From: Plenodomus lindquistii
Lineage: Eukaryota > Ascomycota > Dothideomycetes > Pleosporales > Leptosphaeriaceae
Direction: 5' to 3'
Assembly: GCA_025504975.1 (NCBI GenBank)
Contig: JANUWI010000016.1
Location: 62,001-126,000 of the forward strand
Length of the DNA: 64,000 bases
Below the pieces are notes generated by a model. The model was not told where the DNA came from and searched no databases. It was given only the letters and a program-made list of their open reading frames with translations. Numbering within the stretch: the stretch's first letter is position 1; the number at the start of each line of letters is the position of its first letter. Shown here piece by piece: positions 11,801-22,681 of this stretch. Position numbers and translations under genes: made by a program.

Positions 11801-13956
11801 GTCGTTCGCGAGGAGTAGTATTGGGGGACGTGCGTCGGCAGGCGGTGTGAGGGACGATATGGATGCTTGGTTGAGGGAGCGGGAGAGCGATGGTCTGGAT
11901 GTTGAGTCTGTCGACGCAAACACGGAGTCTGCGGTGCAGACGCCGCGACCGTCGGGGCTGGAGCGGTTTTCCATGGCGTATACGGCGTCGGCGAGGAGTT
12001 CGATGCAGATTGAGGAGGTGGAGTCGCTGGTTGATGAGGGTGTTGCTGGGGATGAGCCGGCGACGCTGGAAAAGTGTCTTCAGCACATCAATGATTTCGC
12101 GACTGAGGGGTTACGGACGCTGCTCTATGGTCACAAGTTCCTACATGAGACGGAGTATCAGGCTTGGAAACAGCAGTATCTGGCCGCAACGACGAGTCTG
12201 GTCGATCGGACGCGGTTGATTGAAGAAGCAGGCGACATGATTGAAAAGGACCTGGAGCTTTGCGCCGCCACTGCGATTGAAGATAAGCTGCAAAAGGGGG
12301 TTCCCGAAGCGATTGACAAGCTGAGACGCGCGGGGATCAAAATGTGGATGCTTACGGGGGATAAGCGCGAGACAGCAATCAACATCGGATACTCCTGTCG
12401 TCTAATCAAAGAATACAGCACCGTCACCGTCCTCGACCACGAAGCCGCCACGCCACTCGACCACGCCATCTCCTCAGCAATCGCAAACCTCACAACCGGC
12501 AGCATCGCCCACGCCGTCGTCGTCGTCGACGGCCAAACCCTCAGTAAAATCACCTCCAACGAATCCCTCGAAGCCAATTTCCACTCCCTCGCGGTCGTTG
12601 CAGATTCAGTAATCTGCTGCCGCGCCTCGCCCTCCCAAAAAGCCCTCCTCGTGAAATCCATCCGCAAACGCGTGCGCAAAAGTATAACGCTTGCGATTGG
12701 CGACGGCGCAAACGACATTGCCATGATTCAAGAAGCACACGTGGGAATCGGCATCACGGGGAAAGAAGGCCTACAAGCGGCTCGTACCTCTGACTACAGC
12801 ATCGCGCAGTTCCGGTTCCTCACTGTCCTGCTGCTTGTGCACGGCCGTTGGAATTATATCCGCACGTGCAAATACACGGTTGGCACGTTTTGGAAGGAAT
12901 TGCTGTTTTACCTGACGCAAGCGTTGTATCAGCGTAGTGTCGGGTATACAGGAACGAGTTTATACGAGTCGTGGGGACTCAGCATGTTTAACACGCTATT
13001 CACGTCCTTGCCGGTTATCTTCATGGGCGTGTTTGAAAAGGATTTGCAGAAGAGTACGTTGCTTGCTGTTCCCGAGTTGTATCGGATTGGGCAAATCAAT
13101 GGCGGGTTCAATGTCAAGGTGTATGTGTGGTGGATGTTTATGGCTAGTGCCGAGGCAATGGTTGTGTATTTTGTCATGTTGGGTCTGTATGGGCAGGCGG
13201 TGTGGAGTGCTGATGATTCGATTTTTCCGTTGGGCACGATTACGTATACGGTTTGTGTGGTGTTGATTGCGGGGAAGATGCAGTGAGTGTTATTCTTTTC
13301 TTTTCTTATCTTTCCCCCCCCCCTCCTCGTACCCCTTCCTTGCCCTTGCGCTTCCTCTCATCTCTCTTTCCTCCCATCTCAATCAAACCCAAAACTAAAG
13401 AAACACAAAAACTAACGCACAAACAAGATTCATAGAAACCCACACCCTAACCCTGACCAACGCTCTCGCCCTCTTCCTCTCCATAGGCGGCTGGCTCCTG
13501 TGGACAATAATCCTATCCAGCACCTACAATCCCTCCTCGAAAATCTACTACGTGCGGTCTACTTTCTTACACCGCTTCGGCAACACCTTGCATTGGTGGA
13601 GTGTCGTGCTGCTTATCATTGCGGCGGTGTTTGTGTTTGAGATTGCGGTTAGGGCGTTGAAAGTTGCGTTTTGGGGGAGTGATGAGGATTTTTTTAGAAT
13701 GGCGGAGAGGGATGAGGGGTGTAGGAGACGGTTTGAGGAGGCGAGTAAGGGGGAGATGGTGGGGAGGGAGGGTGATGGGGGTGTGGTAGGGGAGGGGAAG
13801 GGAGGGGAGGAGGAGAGGAGGGAACGGGAGGTTGGAGATTTGTTGAGAAGGAGGGGGGATGGCGGGGTGGATGGGGAGGCGGAGGGAGGAGAGGAAGATG
13901 GTGGGGCGGTGGATAGGATGTTGAGTCGGGGGTTTGGAGATGTGAAGACGCAGTGA
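8808..13956 (+). CDS. DNF3: P4-ATPase phospholipid flippase, Dnf3 type
   Basis: Exon 1 (8808-13282) and exon 2 (13428-13956) give 1667 residues. The intron uses donor GTGAGT, a CTAAC branch-like site and the acceptor at 13427; the next two AGs break the frame. Order: a ~270-residue disordered N-tail, first membrane pair, actuator loop with ALDGETNLK near residue 480, phosphorylation motif SDKTGTLTD near 694, nucleotide domain, the hinge GDGANDIAMIQ, and the last membrane helices partly encoded by exon 2. The segment around DMYDPVSDTPCEPRTSTI before DKTGT, and a length close to yeast Dnf3 (1656), favour Dnf3 over Dnf1/2 or Drs2. P4-ATPases move phospholipids to the cytosolic leaflet, Dnf3 at trans-Golgi/plasma membrane. 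A Lys-rich insert (~725-770) and a Ser/Arg-rich insert (~940-1060) interrupt the cytosolic domain. The C-tail is Gly/Glu/Arg-rich. Confidence 0.92.
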
Positions 13957-14921
13957 CGAGGCACGAGTGGTGTTGATGGGTTTGTGAGGGTTTGGCATAC
14001 TCAAAGGAGGCTTTTGATACCAATTTTTTCTACATCTTTTTTTTTCACACCATGTCTTAGTTCCGCTTGGTTCGAAATTCGCGGAATTTAATCGAGTTTA
14101 TATTGTTAAACGACATACACGAGTAGAACTGATTAACTTGCAAGCAAATGTCGTTCTTCGAACTTGACATGGCAATGCGCAACTCGAATAGGAATCGCTG
14201 ATAGCGTGTATCCAGAGCTGGAATCGACACAACCTTCATTGTCGGAAACATGATGAACATCACTCATCAAGCATCACCGCTGTCTTTGTACACGTGTGGG
14301 ATACATTGTTAGTAGCCAGACACAGTGTATGCTCCGAGATCTATCACGCGCGTCCAGAATCTTACTGCTGAAAGTCCTGGGCTGGCGTAAGCATGGAAAT
14401 TAAACTAGCACACGACTTCACGCGAATTTACGCCCACTTGGCGTCAGCGATTGCTCAAGGTTCACCAATTGCGCATTCAAATTTTGTAAGCGAGAGTGTT
14501 GCTTGTCTTTGAGACCGCGGGAAGGGCAACGCAGGTGTCGTAGTCGATTGCTGCTCTTGCCTACAGCCGATCAATCCAACAATCTCAAGTCCTCGTCCCG
14601 TTCATCGCAATTGATGAGTTTGGAAAAATACCGCGTTGGGAAATGGGATGCGTTGGGACACTGCATTATCAGCATCATCACGGCATTCACGGTCCAGCGA
14701 TTCTTCTCTGTTTCCTAGATGCGTGTTACGGTGTGCTGTTTGTCGGCTGATTGTCCTGGAATCGACATTGCTGATCTGGGGCGTAAATGCTGAAGGCATG
14801 TGATTGTGTGCCGGGATGCAGTTTGCCCTGTACATGTCAAATCCCATATAATAATACCTAGCCTCGGATTGACAGCACATAAAGATCTCTCCACCTATGG
14901 TACTATGCTTGGACTTCTTCT
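13957..14921. other. Intergenic, no gene recognised
   Basis: About 960 bases holding the flippase 3' flank. A minus-strand frame near 14602-15003 is open but does not look like a known family, apart from the stretch used in the small spliced candidate to the right. Confidence 0.5.
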
Positions 14922-15329
14922 TCAGGCCTCCCAAGGCGGAAAAAAGAGTCTTGAATAGGCAAGATGCAGATTCTGACAAGACAATGCCGCGAAACACAAG
15001 CAAGTCAGCTTACACAGACCCTGAAAGCCCATGCAATGGACATGACCAACGCCCCAACCTCGAGATAGTCAAATGACCACTTACATCGCCTGTTTTCGAC
15101 ATTGTCCCACTGCTTCCAGCCCCTGTCGGATCACCCTGATCACAATGTGGGGCGGGATCGGGGTAAACGCGCGATGCCGACAGCCCTGCATCACATCTTA
15201 CCTTGAACGATGATTCCTCCGCTTCGAAACCCACAGTAATCAATAACATGCGAAGATCTTACCCCAGAAGTCCAACGCTGGTGGGTCAGGATATGCGGCA
15301 ACGACTTGAACAGGAGGGTAAAGAGCCAT
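14922..15329 (-). CDS. Candidate small spliced gene, hypothetical
   Basis: Three exons, 15329-15263, 15185-15085 and 15020-14922, give 88 residues with donors GTAAGA and GTAAGT and acceptors GCAG and TCAG. Exon 1 reads MALYPPVQVVAAYPDPPALD, which looks coding; exon 2 repeats a YPDP element and is rich in Gly, Ser and Thr. The third exon is less convincing, and an alternative donor at its start gives another ending. No signal peptide, no recognised family. It would be divergent from the P450 gene, with under 100 bases between start codons. The model rests only on splice-site and phase consistency and could be chance. Confidence 0.3.
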
Positions 15330-15421
15330 AAGCGAAGGGGCTAGAAATGGGTTCCATCCTGTTCAACTTACAATAAAGTGCACAAATTGACAGAGGGCCA
15401 GACGTGGATGGAACACACACC

Positions 15422-17134
15422 ATGGCATTCATTTCCTCCACGACTGTCCTCGTCCTCCTTGGTATCGTCGTGGCCTTTGTAATCCACCGCTTCATCACCA
15501 CAAAAACCCACGAACATCCGCTTCCTCCTGGGCCCAAAGGTCTTCCCATTCTCGGAAACGTGCAAGACCTACCCAAGGGAGATATCCTCGAGTGCCACCA
15601 CTGGCTCAAGCACAAAGACCTCTACGGCCCCATCAGCTCAATCACAGTGCTAGGTAAATCCTTCATCATCATCAATGATGCAAAGTTGGCGTTGGAATTG
15701 CTGCGAGATCGCGCGACGATCCATTCTGGGCGGCCGAAGATGGTGTTTGGCGGAGACATGTACTTCTCCCCTCCCTGCAGTCCTAACGTCCAGGACAACA
15801 TGGCTGATGCCGGGTTATAGGATTGGTTGGAAACATAGCGTCTCCATGCAGCAATACGACGAGACCTTCAAACTGCATCGGAAGAATCTCGCAAAGGTTG
15901 GCGGATCCAGCGTCTCACTTGCCATAGTCGATCGTGTACAGGAGGTGGAAGCTGTGCATTTCTTGCTCAACGTGCTCGACTCGCCTGAAGACTTGTTCAA
16001 CCATATTAAGAAGGAGGCTGGCGCGGTCATCCTGAAGACGACGTATGGCTATATACCCGAGGCGCACGGTCGGGATCCGCTCGTAGACATGGCGGGCAAG
16101 ACGATGGAGGACTTTGGGGATGCGATGGTGCCGGGAAGATATCTTGTTGACGTTATGCCATTTTGTAAGTACTCGCGTGCCAACGAGAATACTCTTGTGA
16201 GAAACGTGTGCTTATACGAGATGTAGTGAGACTCCTTCCCGACTGGTTTCCCGGAACAGGCTTCAAGGCCGTAGCCCGCAGGATGGCCAAGCAAGCCGAC
16301 CGCACAATCGATCAACCCTACCAATTTGTCAAGCAGCAAATGCGTGAGAACAAGCACAGACCATCCTTTCTCTCCCAAGCCATCGAGAGCATCGGTGTAG
16401 ACGCCCACCTCGAACACGTACACAAATGGTCTGCGGTGTCCATGTACCTCGGCGGCGCTGACACCACAGTCTCCTCGCTCATGACCTTCTTCCTCGCCAT
16501 GACCTTATTCCCCGACGTCCAGAAGAAGGCGCAAGAGGAACTGGATCGCGTGGTTGGAAGCGATCGTCTACCAGTCAGCTCAGACAAAGGAACACTGCCG
16601 TACATCGAAGCCGTGGTGAAAGAGACACACCGCTGGCACCCAGTCGCACCCATGGCCCTCCCACACGCCGCCTCAAAAGACGACGTGATCAACGGCTACC
16701 GCATCCCTAAAGACTCAGTCCTATTGCCCAATACTTGGTGGTTCACGCACGACCCCGCAGTGTACCCCGACCCTATGACTTTTCGACCAGAGCGCTTCAT
16801 CACCACCCCAACACACACGGCTGAACCTGACCCGCGGAATTGGATCTTCGGCTACGGTCGACGTGTCTGCCCTGGTCGACACATCGCAGATAACGCGCTA
16901 TCAATCACGATTGCGCAAGTCCTTGCGGTGTTTAAGATCGACAAGCTCGTGGAGAATGGCAAGGTGGTGGAGCCAAGGCTGGAGTTTGAGCCGGGCATCA
17001 TCAGTCATCCAAAACCTTACCGCATAAGTATTGCACCGAGGAGCGAGAAGCATAGGATGTTGATTGGAAAGGCGGAGCAACTTTGGCCCTGGGAGGAGAG
17101 TGATGCAGATGCGTTAAGGAGGGTGAAGGTATGA
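15422..17134 (+). CDS. Cytochrome P450 monooxygenase
   Basis: Three exons, 15422-15759, 15821-16164 and 16227-17134, give 529 residues. An N-terminal membrane anchor (TTVLVLLGIVVAFVIHRF) is followed by the proline hinge PLPPGPKGLPILG. The I-helix reads GGADTTVSS, the K-helix ETHR, the PERF region FRPERF, and the heme-binding loop FGYGRRVCPGRH with the axial Cys. It is therefore a complete class II P450, bound to the endoplasmic reticulum and fed by NADPH-P450 reductase. Overall style resembles the O-methylsterigmatocystin oxidoreductase-like (CYP64/CYP65-type) fungal group; the substrate cannot be told. The ATG at 15422 (ACCATGG context) is preferred to one six codons upstream. No polyketide synthase, NRPS or terpene synthase is in the window, so a biosynthetic cluster is not supported. 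Confidence 0.93.
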
Positions 17135-19113
17135 TCTCGATAGTGGAGAATGTGGGAAGTACTGGTATTGGAACCACTTAGGGCGAGGTAACTGAAACGA
17201 GCTGGGGCAATCTAATGCAGGTGAATTAGGTTGTAAGTAAGCAGCACGTGGGGGTGTTGCACCTTGGGTAGAATCGCAGATCGCACGGATACCGAGGCGC
17301 CGAATGTTTGCTGTGAGAACTTGGACACCGCGGTTTATCGATTGAGTCCTCGAGTTTTTAGATTGACGTGTCCTATATCAGATCGAACTAGAAAGTATTG
17401 TCATGGACCCTGCAGTATCTATAATCGTCGATAACGCAAATGGCATCCTAGCGATCCAGCAGACCTTAGTACGAGAGACCCCCTCACACGGAAGCCAGCC
17501 TCCTACAGGGGTCGCAGCACGCGCGACATGTACTTACAAGTGCTAATTTTGAACACGGCTTATCCTGCCTCGACTCCAGGCCTTGCTGAAACGCCGCGGC
17601 AGGTCCGCTACACATCTCCGTATGAGTCAACTTTCTATGCTTTATTAGGGCGCCATAGACGTATGACGGCTTTCAGGCCGCTTCAAGGAGTTCGCAATGG
17701 GTCCAGAGTACATCCATCCTATTGATGTTGGGGTCACGAAATCGTACAATCGCCATGTGTCCCCTAGACAATGTCTGGTGTTTTCTGCTTCATCTGATCC
17801 ATCTCAGCTTCTGGAGTCACTCTGGAGTAATCGCACGTTCGCGCGTGTGCATATCTGACGGAATCATAGATGCTTCAATTGATCCCATGGATCTGCTCAT
17901 TTGGCTGAAAGATTTTGAGTTTGGCTTGCCTCTCTTTGGTGGCTTTGCTTTGCCGTGTGTGTGCTTCTCGTAGGTAGACTAACATGCTTAACGAAAGCGT
18001 GCAGGTCTGGGTACGCGATGGTCTCCGTCTACCGAGGCGATGGCGTGATAGGTGCATCCGCGAGGCACTTACTTCTCAGACGATTGTATCTCCTTGAATT
18101 TCTATAGCAAACATTTGAAGCAGCCATGGGTGTCGTAGAGCGAGCTTTCCTTCTAAGAAGAAAGGGGTCTACAAGGAATGGAAATTGGAATGCATGATGT
18201 TCATCCCACGAAGGGGTTGACTGATTGTTTGTGACGCGAAGATCGAGACATGTGCATCCACAATCGAGGCAGGTGCTCAGCAAGTGTCGATCAGTGCCGC
18301 ATTCACTCGAAAGAAGTCAGAGAGGTTCCAATTGCCGCGCAGAAAGCCCCTCCAAAATGCAGTGCGCTATCGGTATATCAAACCCTCGCGACGTCGTTCG
18401 GCGCTATTGTGGATGCTGGGGACAATCTGCTGGGTCAACCACGGACATCTCTCCGGGAGGCCACGGACCGCCGTTCGTCACTCGCTGCCACGCTACACCC
18501 AGTGCTCCGGGCTGTCACATCACTCTGTGTGGTCAACACGGATCGACGTTCCTTGCTAGATCGTGCGAAGATGCATGGGTTGACCAATTCTCCGGTATAG
18601 AGACCCAGATGGCAGGACTTCCCCAAAGTACCCTGCAGCTCGTCACCGCCACAAATGCAGTGGTGACAGTCTATCACCCGTCTGCTTGGGTCACTTGGGA
18701 GGTTCGACCTTCTCCAGGCTCGGGTGGGTTCTCAAGACGGTACTAAACAGGGCTCTAGATTGCTGAACAAGCCGTATCATAGCCTTGGGACAACAATCTA
18801 GCCACTTAGCTACTAGAGAACTCTCACTTTTAGCTAGGCACCTAAGCCTAGGAAGGGGTTGTTTTCTGGCGCTGGAGTTTTGTTCCAGTGGGAGAGGGGA
18901 AGGGGACGCGGGATGAGAAGGTGCTTTGCTATGTCTGGTTCTAGATGTGATAATTTTGGCATGCATTTCCTTTTTACGTGTGTTGGGAAGTCTCGATTCT
19001 GCTCTCATCGATGTGGTCGACCGCACGCTGTGCCGTGAACTTCATTCCTCATTCTTTTGTTGTCTCCACAATCAGACCCCTTGTGTTTTCGCAACGAGTG
19101 TCTCAGTTTCGCC
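17135..19113. other. 2-kb spacer, no supported gene
   Basis: Several stop-poor frames overlap on the plus strand at 18225-18746, but none shows family content and they compete in three frames. The segment at about 18780-18920 (AG-rich, CTAGCTAAGCCTAGG-like palindromic words) resembles a dispersed repeat fragment. That cannot be shown without the rest of the genome. Confidence 0.45.
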
Positions 19114-20151
19114 ATGCTCAAAATGACTGCGCTCGCTGTCCAGTCTTGGGCGCTGTATGCCGTTGCGACGTCGCTGGTCGTGTGCAGGATGTAAGCGAAC
19201 CGTCTGGCACGCACATTGCTCACTTGGTATCATACTGACCGATATCAGCATCTCTCGAAGACTGATGCTCCACGCTTGGGAGAACCTGCAGGCCGATGAC
19301 TGGGTCATGACTCTCCTTCTTGGTCCGTTTACAGCAGCCATCGTGCTCGCCAATCAGATATCAGGAGACCAGTCTGTAGACGATCGCAAACTGAGGTTTC
19401 AGCTTGAGGTGTTGCAAATCGTCATCATCTGGCTGGTAAAAGCGTGCCTTCTTGTGCTCTACTGGAGAATCTTGTAGGCCTGTGATACTCTGCATTAAGC
19501 TTAGCTAATACGTTCCTAGCCCAATGGAGTCAGAGATTGGGAAACGGCGGACTTTGCAAGCTATATCGATATTCTGTTGCTTATCATTCTTGGCCGTCCA
19601 GTGTTCGTTGGTTGCCTGGTGCCACCCCTTGGGAGATTACTGGAATGTTACGACTACCAATTGTACGTGGCGCCAGTAACACATACAGTCGTAGAATGGA
19701 ATTGACCGACACAGCACAATGCGCGTCCTATCATGGCCATACCGTCATGACCCTAGTCATCATCATACTGAACACAGTGTTGATCATGCTGTTACCCATT
19801 CCCTTCATTCCGAGTCCTCGCAGGTTTCTGCTCGCGAACCTTCTCTTACTCGGTCTACTTGTTATGGCTGCCGGCATCTTCTCCAGAGTGTGCATCCTCA
19901 TAAGACCAACATCCACAATGTATCTCTACGGGTACGCGTCCGAGTCTACGCTCAGCGTCATTTTGGCCAATTTGCCGTTCCTCACATCACTGGCAGCCAG
20001 TGCAAAACCGGCAAGAATGCGTATGTCGATGAGCTTCAGAACGTACGGTCTGGCTATGAATCAGTGGTCAGATCATCAGAGGGAGACACGGGCATTCGAT
20101 ACACATCGTCCGCTTCGACTGGGCAGCTATAATAGTAGTGGGTCATACTGA
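19114..20151 (+). CDS. Pth11/rhodopsin-like fungal integral membrane protein
   Basis: Four exons, 19114-19190, 19249-19473, 19520-19662 and 19715-20151, give 293 residues. Recognisable family landmarks are LQADDWVM after the first helix, PMESEIGKRRT in the middle, and a Trp/Cys-containing extracellular loop. Several hydrophobic helices are visible, including LVIIILNTVLIMLLPIP, LLLANLLLLG-like segments and LANLPFLTSLAAS. These fungal proteins have about seven helices and no CFEM domain here. They are thought to sense surface or chemical cues, with Magnaporthe Pth11 as the known example. The third intron was set to 52 bases (donor at 19663, acceptor ending 19714), since the nearer acceptor would make a 26-base intron. 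The C-terminal ~60 residues are uncertain: a second frame is also open there and reads more hydrophilic. Confidence 0.75.
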
Positions 20152-20740
20152 GCGATTTAGCACCGTCTGTTGATACAGAAACGACTCATAGCTCGGGCAA
20201 GGCTGGATTCTAGACATAGTGGAAAAACCAGGACGCCGGTAATCCCACTGCCACGGTCGAGCTTGATCCCCAGAACAAGGCTGTCAGGCGGTTTAGCGGA
20301 GATGGAAGAAATACCATTGGGCAATGCTGATGGCGGCCCGGCATACTCAGGTAAAGGCCTTAGATAAGCGTGTCACGTTAGCGTCGAATGCATGTTCTTG
20401 ATCTCATACAGCGATCAAAATCTCGCTCTGAACACATCGATGACCCAGAATGCGATTGTGTGTGACTTCGAGGGTGGGGCGTAGGAGTAAGTGTCAGGTA
20501 GCAGTGAAGGCTGGTGTCCACGTGCTAGCGCGTATGACCCCTGGCGCGATTCGCGAACCTTCGACGTCACTTTGGTTGCCTGTCGCCGTCGCCATTCCGC
20601 CGACTTACGTCCTTTCGCCGCCAACAACACCTCACATAAACCATAAACCAATATCGCGCCTGCGCATTTGGCCACTCATATCTAAAAGTAGTCGCGCATT
20701 TATATCTACAAGAATTACGTGTCACAGTCCAGCTGCCACG
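20152..20740. other. Intergenic, no gene recognised
   Basis: About 590 bases between the membrane protein and the PPPDE fusion gene. A 65-codon frame at 20170-20367 lies directly after the stop and could be an unrecognised final exon of the membrane protein. The right half is the fusion gene promoter. Confidence 0.45.
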
Positions 20741-22681
20741 ATGGATGTACAACTCTACGTGTACGACCTTTCGCAAGTGAGTCGCAAGCTCTATGCAGAC
20801 TGATATTGCTGCTGTGTATAACACATACAAGCGCATACTAATGGTTTAGGGTCTTGCACGCCAGATGTCGCAACAGTTCCTAGGAACCCACATAGATGCC
20901 GTATATCACACGTCAATAGTCATCGACAATATCGAATACTACTTCGCCTCAGGCGTACAGACATGCAGGGCTGGGACAACACACCATGGAAAACCCATGG
21001 AGGTCATCAAACTTGGGCACACAGACCTTCCACTGGAAGTCATATTGGAGTATCTAGAGTCATTGAAGGAGATCTACACACCAGAGGTATGGCAGTCCAA
21101 TGTAACAGTGGGTATAGCAGCTGATTGTAACCTTAGTCCTACGATCTGTTTGCACATAACTGCAACAACTTCTCAAATGATTTCTCCATGTTCCTTGTTG
21201 GCAAGGGCATCCCAGATCACATCACGTCGCTTCCTCAAACCGTCCTCAACACACCGTTTGGCCAGATGCTCAAGCCTCAAATCGAAGCAGCCATGCGGCC
21301 GGTCACGCAAGCCCCTGCTCCTCATCCAGTCCAGCCGCGCGCAGCAGCTTCGAGCTCGAATACACAAACTAAATCTACGCCAGCGGCGACCACAAACGGC
21401 TATGGAAGCGCACTAGAGATGAACACGGGTCGAGTGAACAACGTCACTTCGATACAGGATGTTGATCGGCTATTGGAGCTCGCGAAAGATCGATGCGCCA
21501 TCATCTTCTTCACCAGCTCAACTTGCGCGCCTTGCAAACTTGTGTACCAGCCATACGACGACCTCGCTGCAGAGGCAGGCACAAAATGTGTCTTCATCAA
21601 GATCGACCTCACTCATGCTGATAGATCTATCAGCGTCCGCTACCCCGACGTGCGGGCCACCCCAACCTTCATCACATATGTGAAGGGTCAGAAGCATGAT
21701 GAATGGAGTGGAGCCAATCCCTCATCGCTGCGAAGCAATGTCGAAATGCTTCTAAACACCACTTTCCCACCACATCCACATCTGGTTAGCAGTACACCGA
21801 TGTTATTAGGACAGAGTCGACGATACATCACCTTTACGAAAGTTCCGCCGCTCCAAAAGGTAGTCGCTAAGATGGGCGACGTGGGGAAGGACCCTGCCAT
21901 ATCCTCCATTGTGTCTTTCATCGAAGCTCGAGAACAATCTGGAGCTATTGAGGCACCACTTGGCAAACTTCCCCAATTTGCCGAGTTCCTGAAGAAGTGC
22001 ACTTCTTTGCTGCCCCCTGAGCTTCTTTTCACAGCGTACGACCTCTTCAGAGTTTCTCTCACAGACATCCGATTGGCAGGCTTCTTTGCAGAAGAACACA
22101 AAGGCGCGACTGGAACACCTGCAACGGTTCATCACCTGCTGCGCCACGTTGATGGGCTGGGAGATGCAGCACCTTACCCACTTCGCCTTACGACCTTGCA
22201 TCTGGCCTGCAATCTTTTCACCTCGCCGCTCTTCATACCGCACATCCTCTCGCATCCGCTTTCAGAGACCCTCATATCTATTCTCACCACCGCCCTCCTC
22301 GACGAGAAGCACCCCGCGCTCAAGACCTCAGCGCTAAGTCTAGCAATGAATATCGCATCTTCAAATCACCAGATCAGGATGCGGAAGTACGGGGCGCCCT
22401 CCTCGACTTCGGTGCCCACGGTGTCCGAGCTCACCGACTCGGAGCAAGTTGAGCTTCTCGCCTCGCTGTTGGAGAACTTGAGCAGCGAAGAGCAGTGGAG
22501 TGATAACAAGAAAATGTGTCTCATTGCGACAGGATGGTTGGCATATGGGGCGGACATGGACGGTGAATTGAGGGATCTGTGGAAAGTTATGGATGCAGCG
22601 GGGACAGTTGGCAAGGTTCAAGCTAAGTCTGGCGAGGATCGGTTGTTGGTACGGGAGATAAAGGGCTTGTTAAGCGCCTGA
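20741..22681 (+). CDS. PPPDE (DeSI-type) peptidase - thioredoxin - PUL fusion protein
   Basis: Three exons, 20741-20776, 20850-21086 and 21137-22681, give 605 residues. The first domain (~1-145) is a PPPDE peptidase: the catalytic His lies in AVYHTSIV and the Cys in FAHNCNNFSNDF, the dyad used by DeSI desumoylating/deubiquitinating isopeptidases. A linker rich in Ala/Pro/Thr leads to a thioredoxin fold (~200-310) with the redox motif TCAPCK and the cis-Pro segment VRATPTFITY. The rest (~345-605) is an all-helical region matching the PUL domain of Ufd3/Lub1/PLAA, which binds Cdc48/p97. The architecture suggests a cytosolic or nuclear peptidase for ubiquitin-like modifiers, recruited to Cdc48; the role of the thioredoxin part is unknown. 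The first exon is only 12 codons, but it ends in the family start VQLYVYDLSQG. Confidence 0.9.

Noticed and set aside
13441..13456. Telomere-like CCCTAACCCTGACC word
   Set aside because: It lies inside exon 2 of the flippase gene, codes a normal membrane-helix sequence and is a single near-copy.
18225..18746. 173-codon plus-strand frame
   Set aside because: Three plus frames are open at once, none resembles a known protein, and no promoter or splice pattern supports it.
18780..18920. Possible MITE or dispersed repeat fragment with CTAGCTA/CCTAGG words
   Set aside because: No terminal inverted repeats or target-site duplication could be delimited by eye; genome-wide copies would be needed.
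19663..19688. 26-base intron in the Pth11-like gene
   Set aside because: Too short for a spliceosomal intron; the acceptor at 19714 gives 52 bases and keeps the frame.
15422..20151. Secondary-metabolite gene cluster around the P450
   Set aside because: No polyketide synthase, peptide synthetase, terpene synthase, pathway regulator or transporter is nearby.
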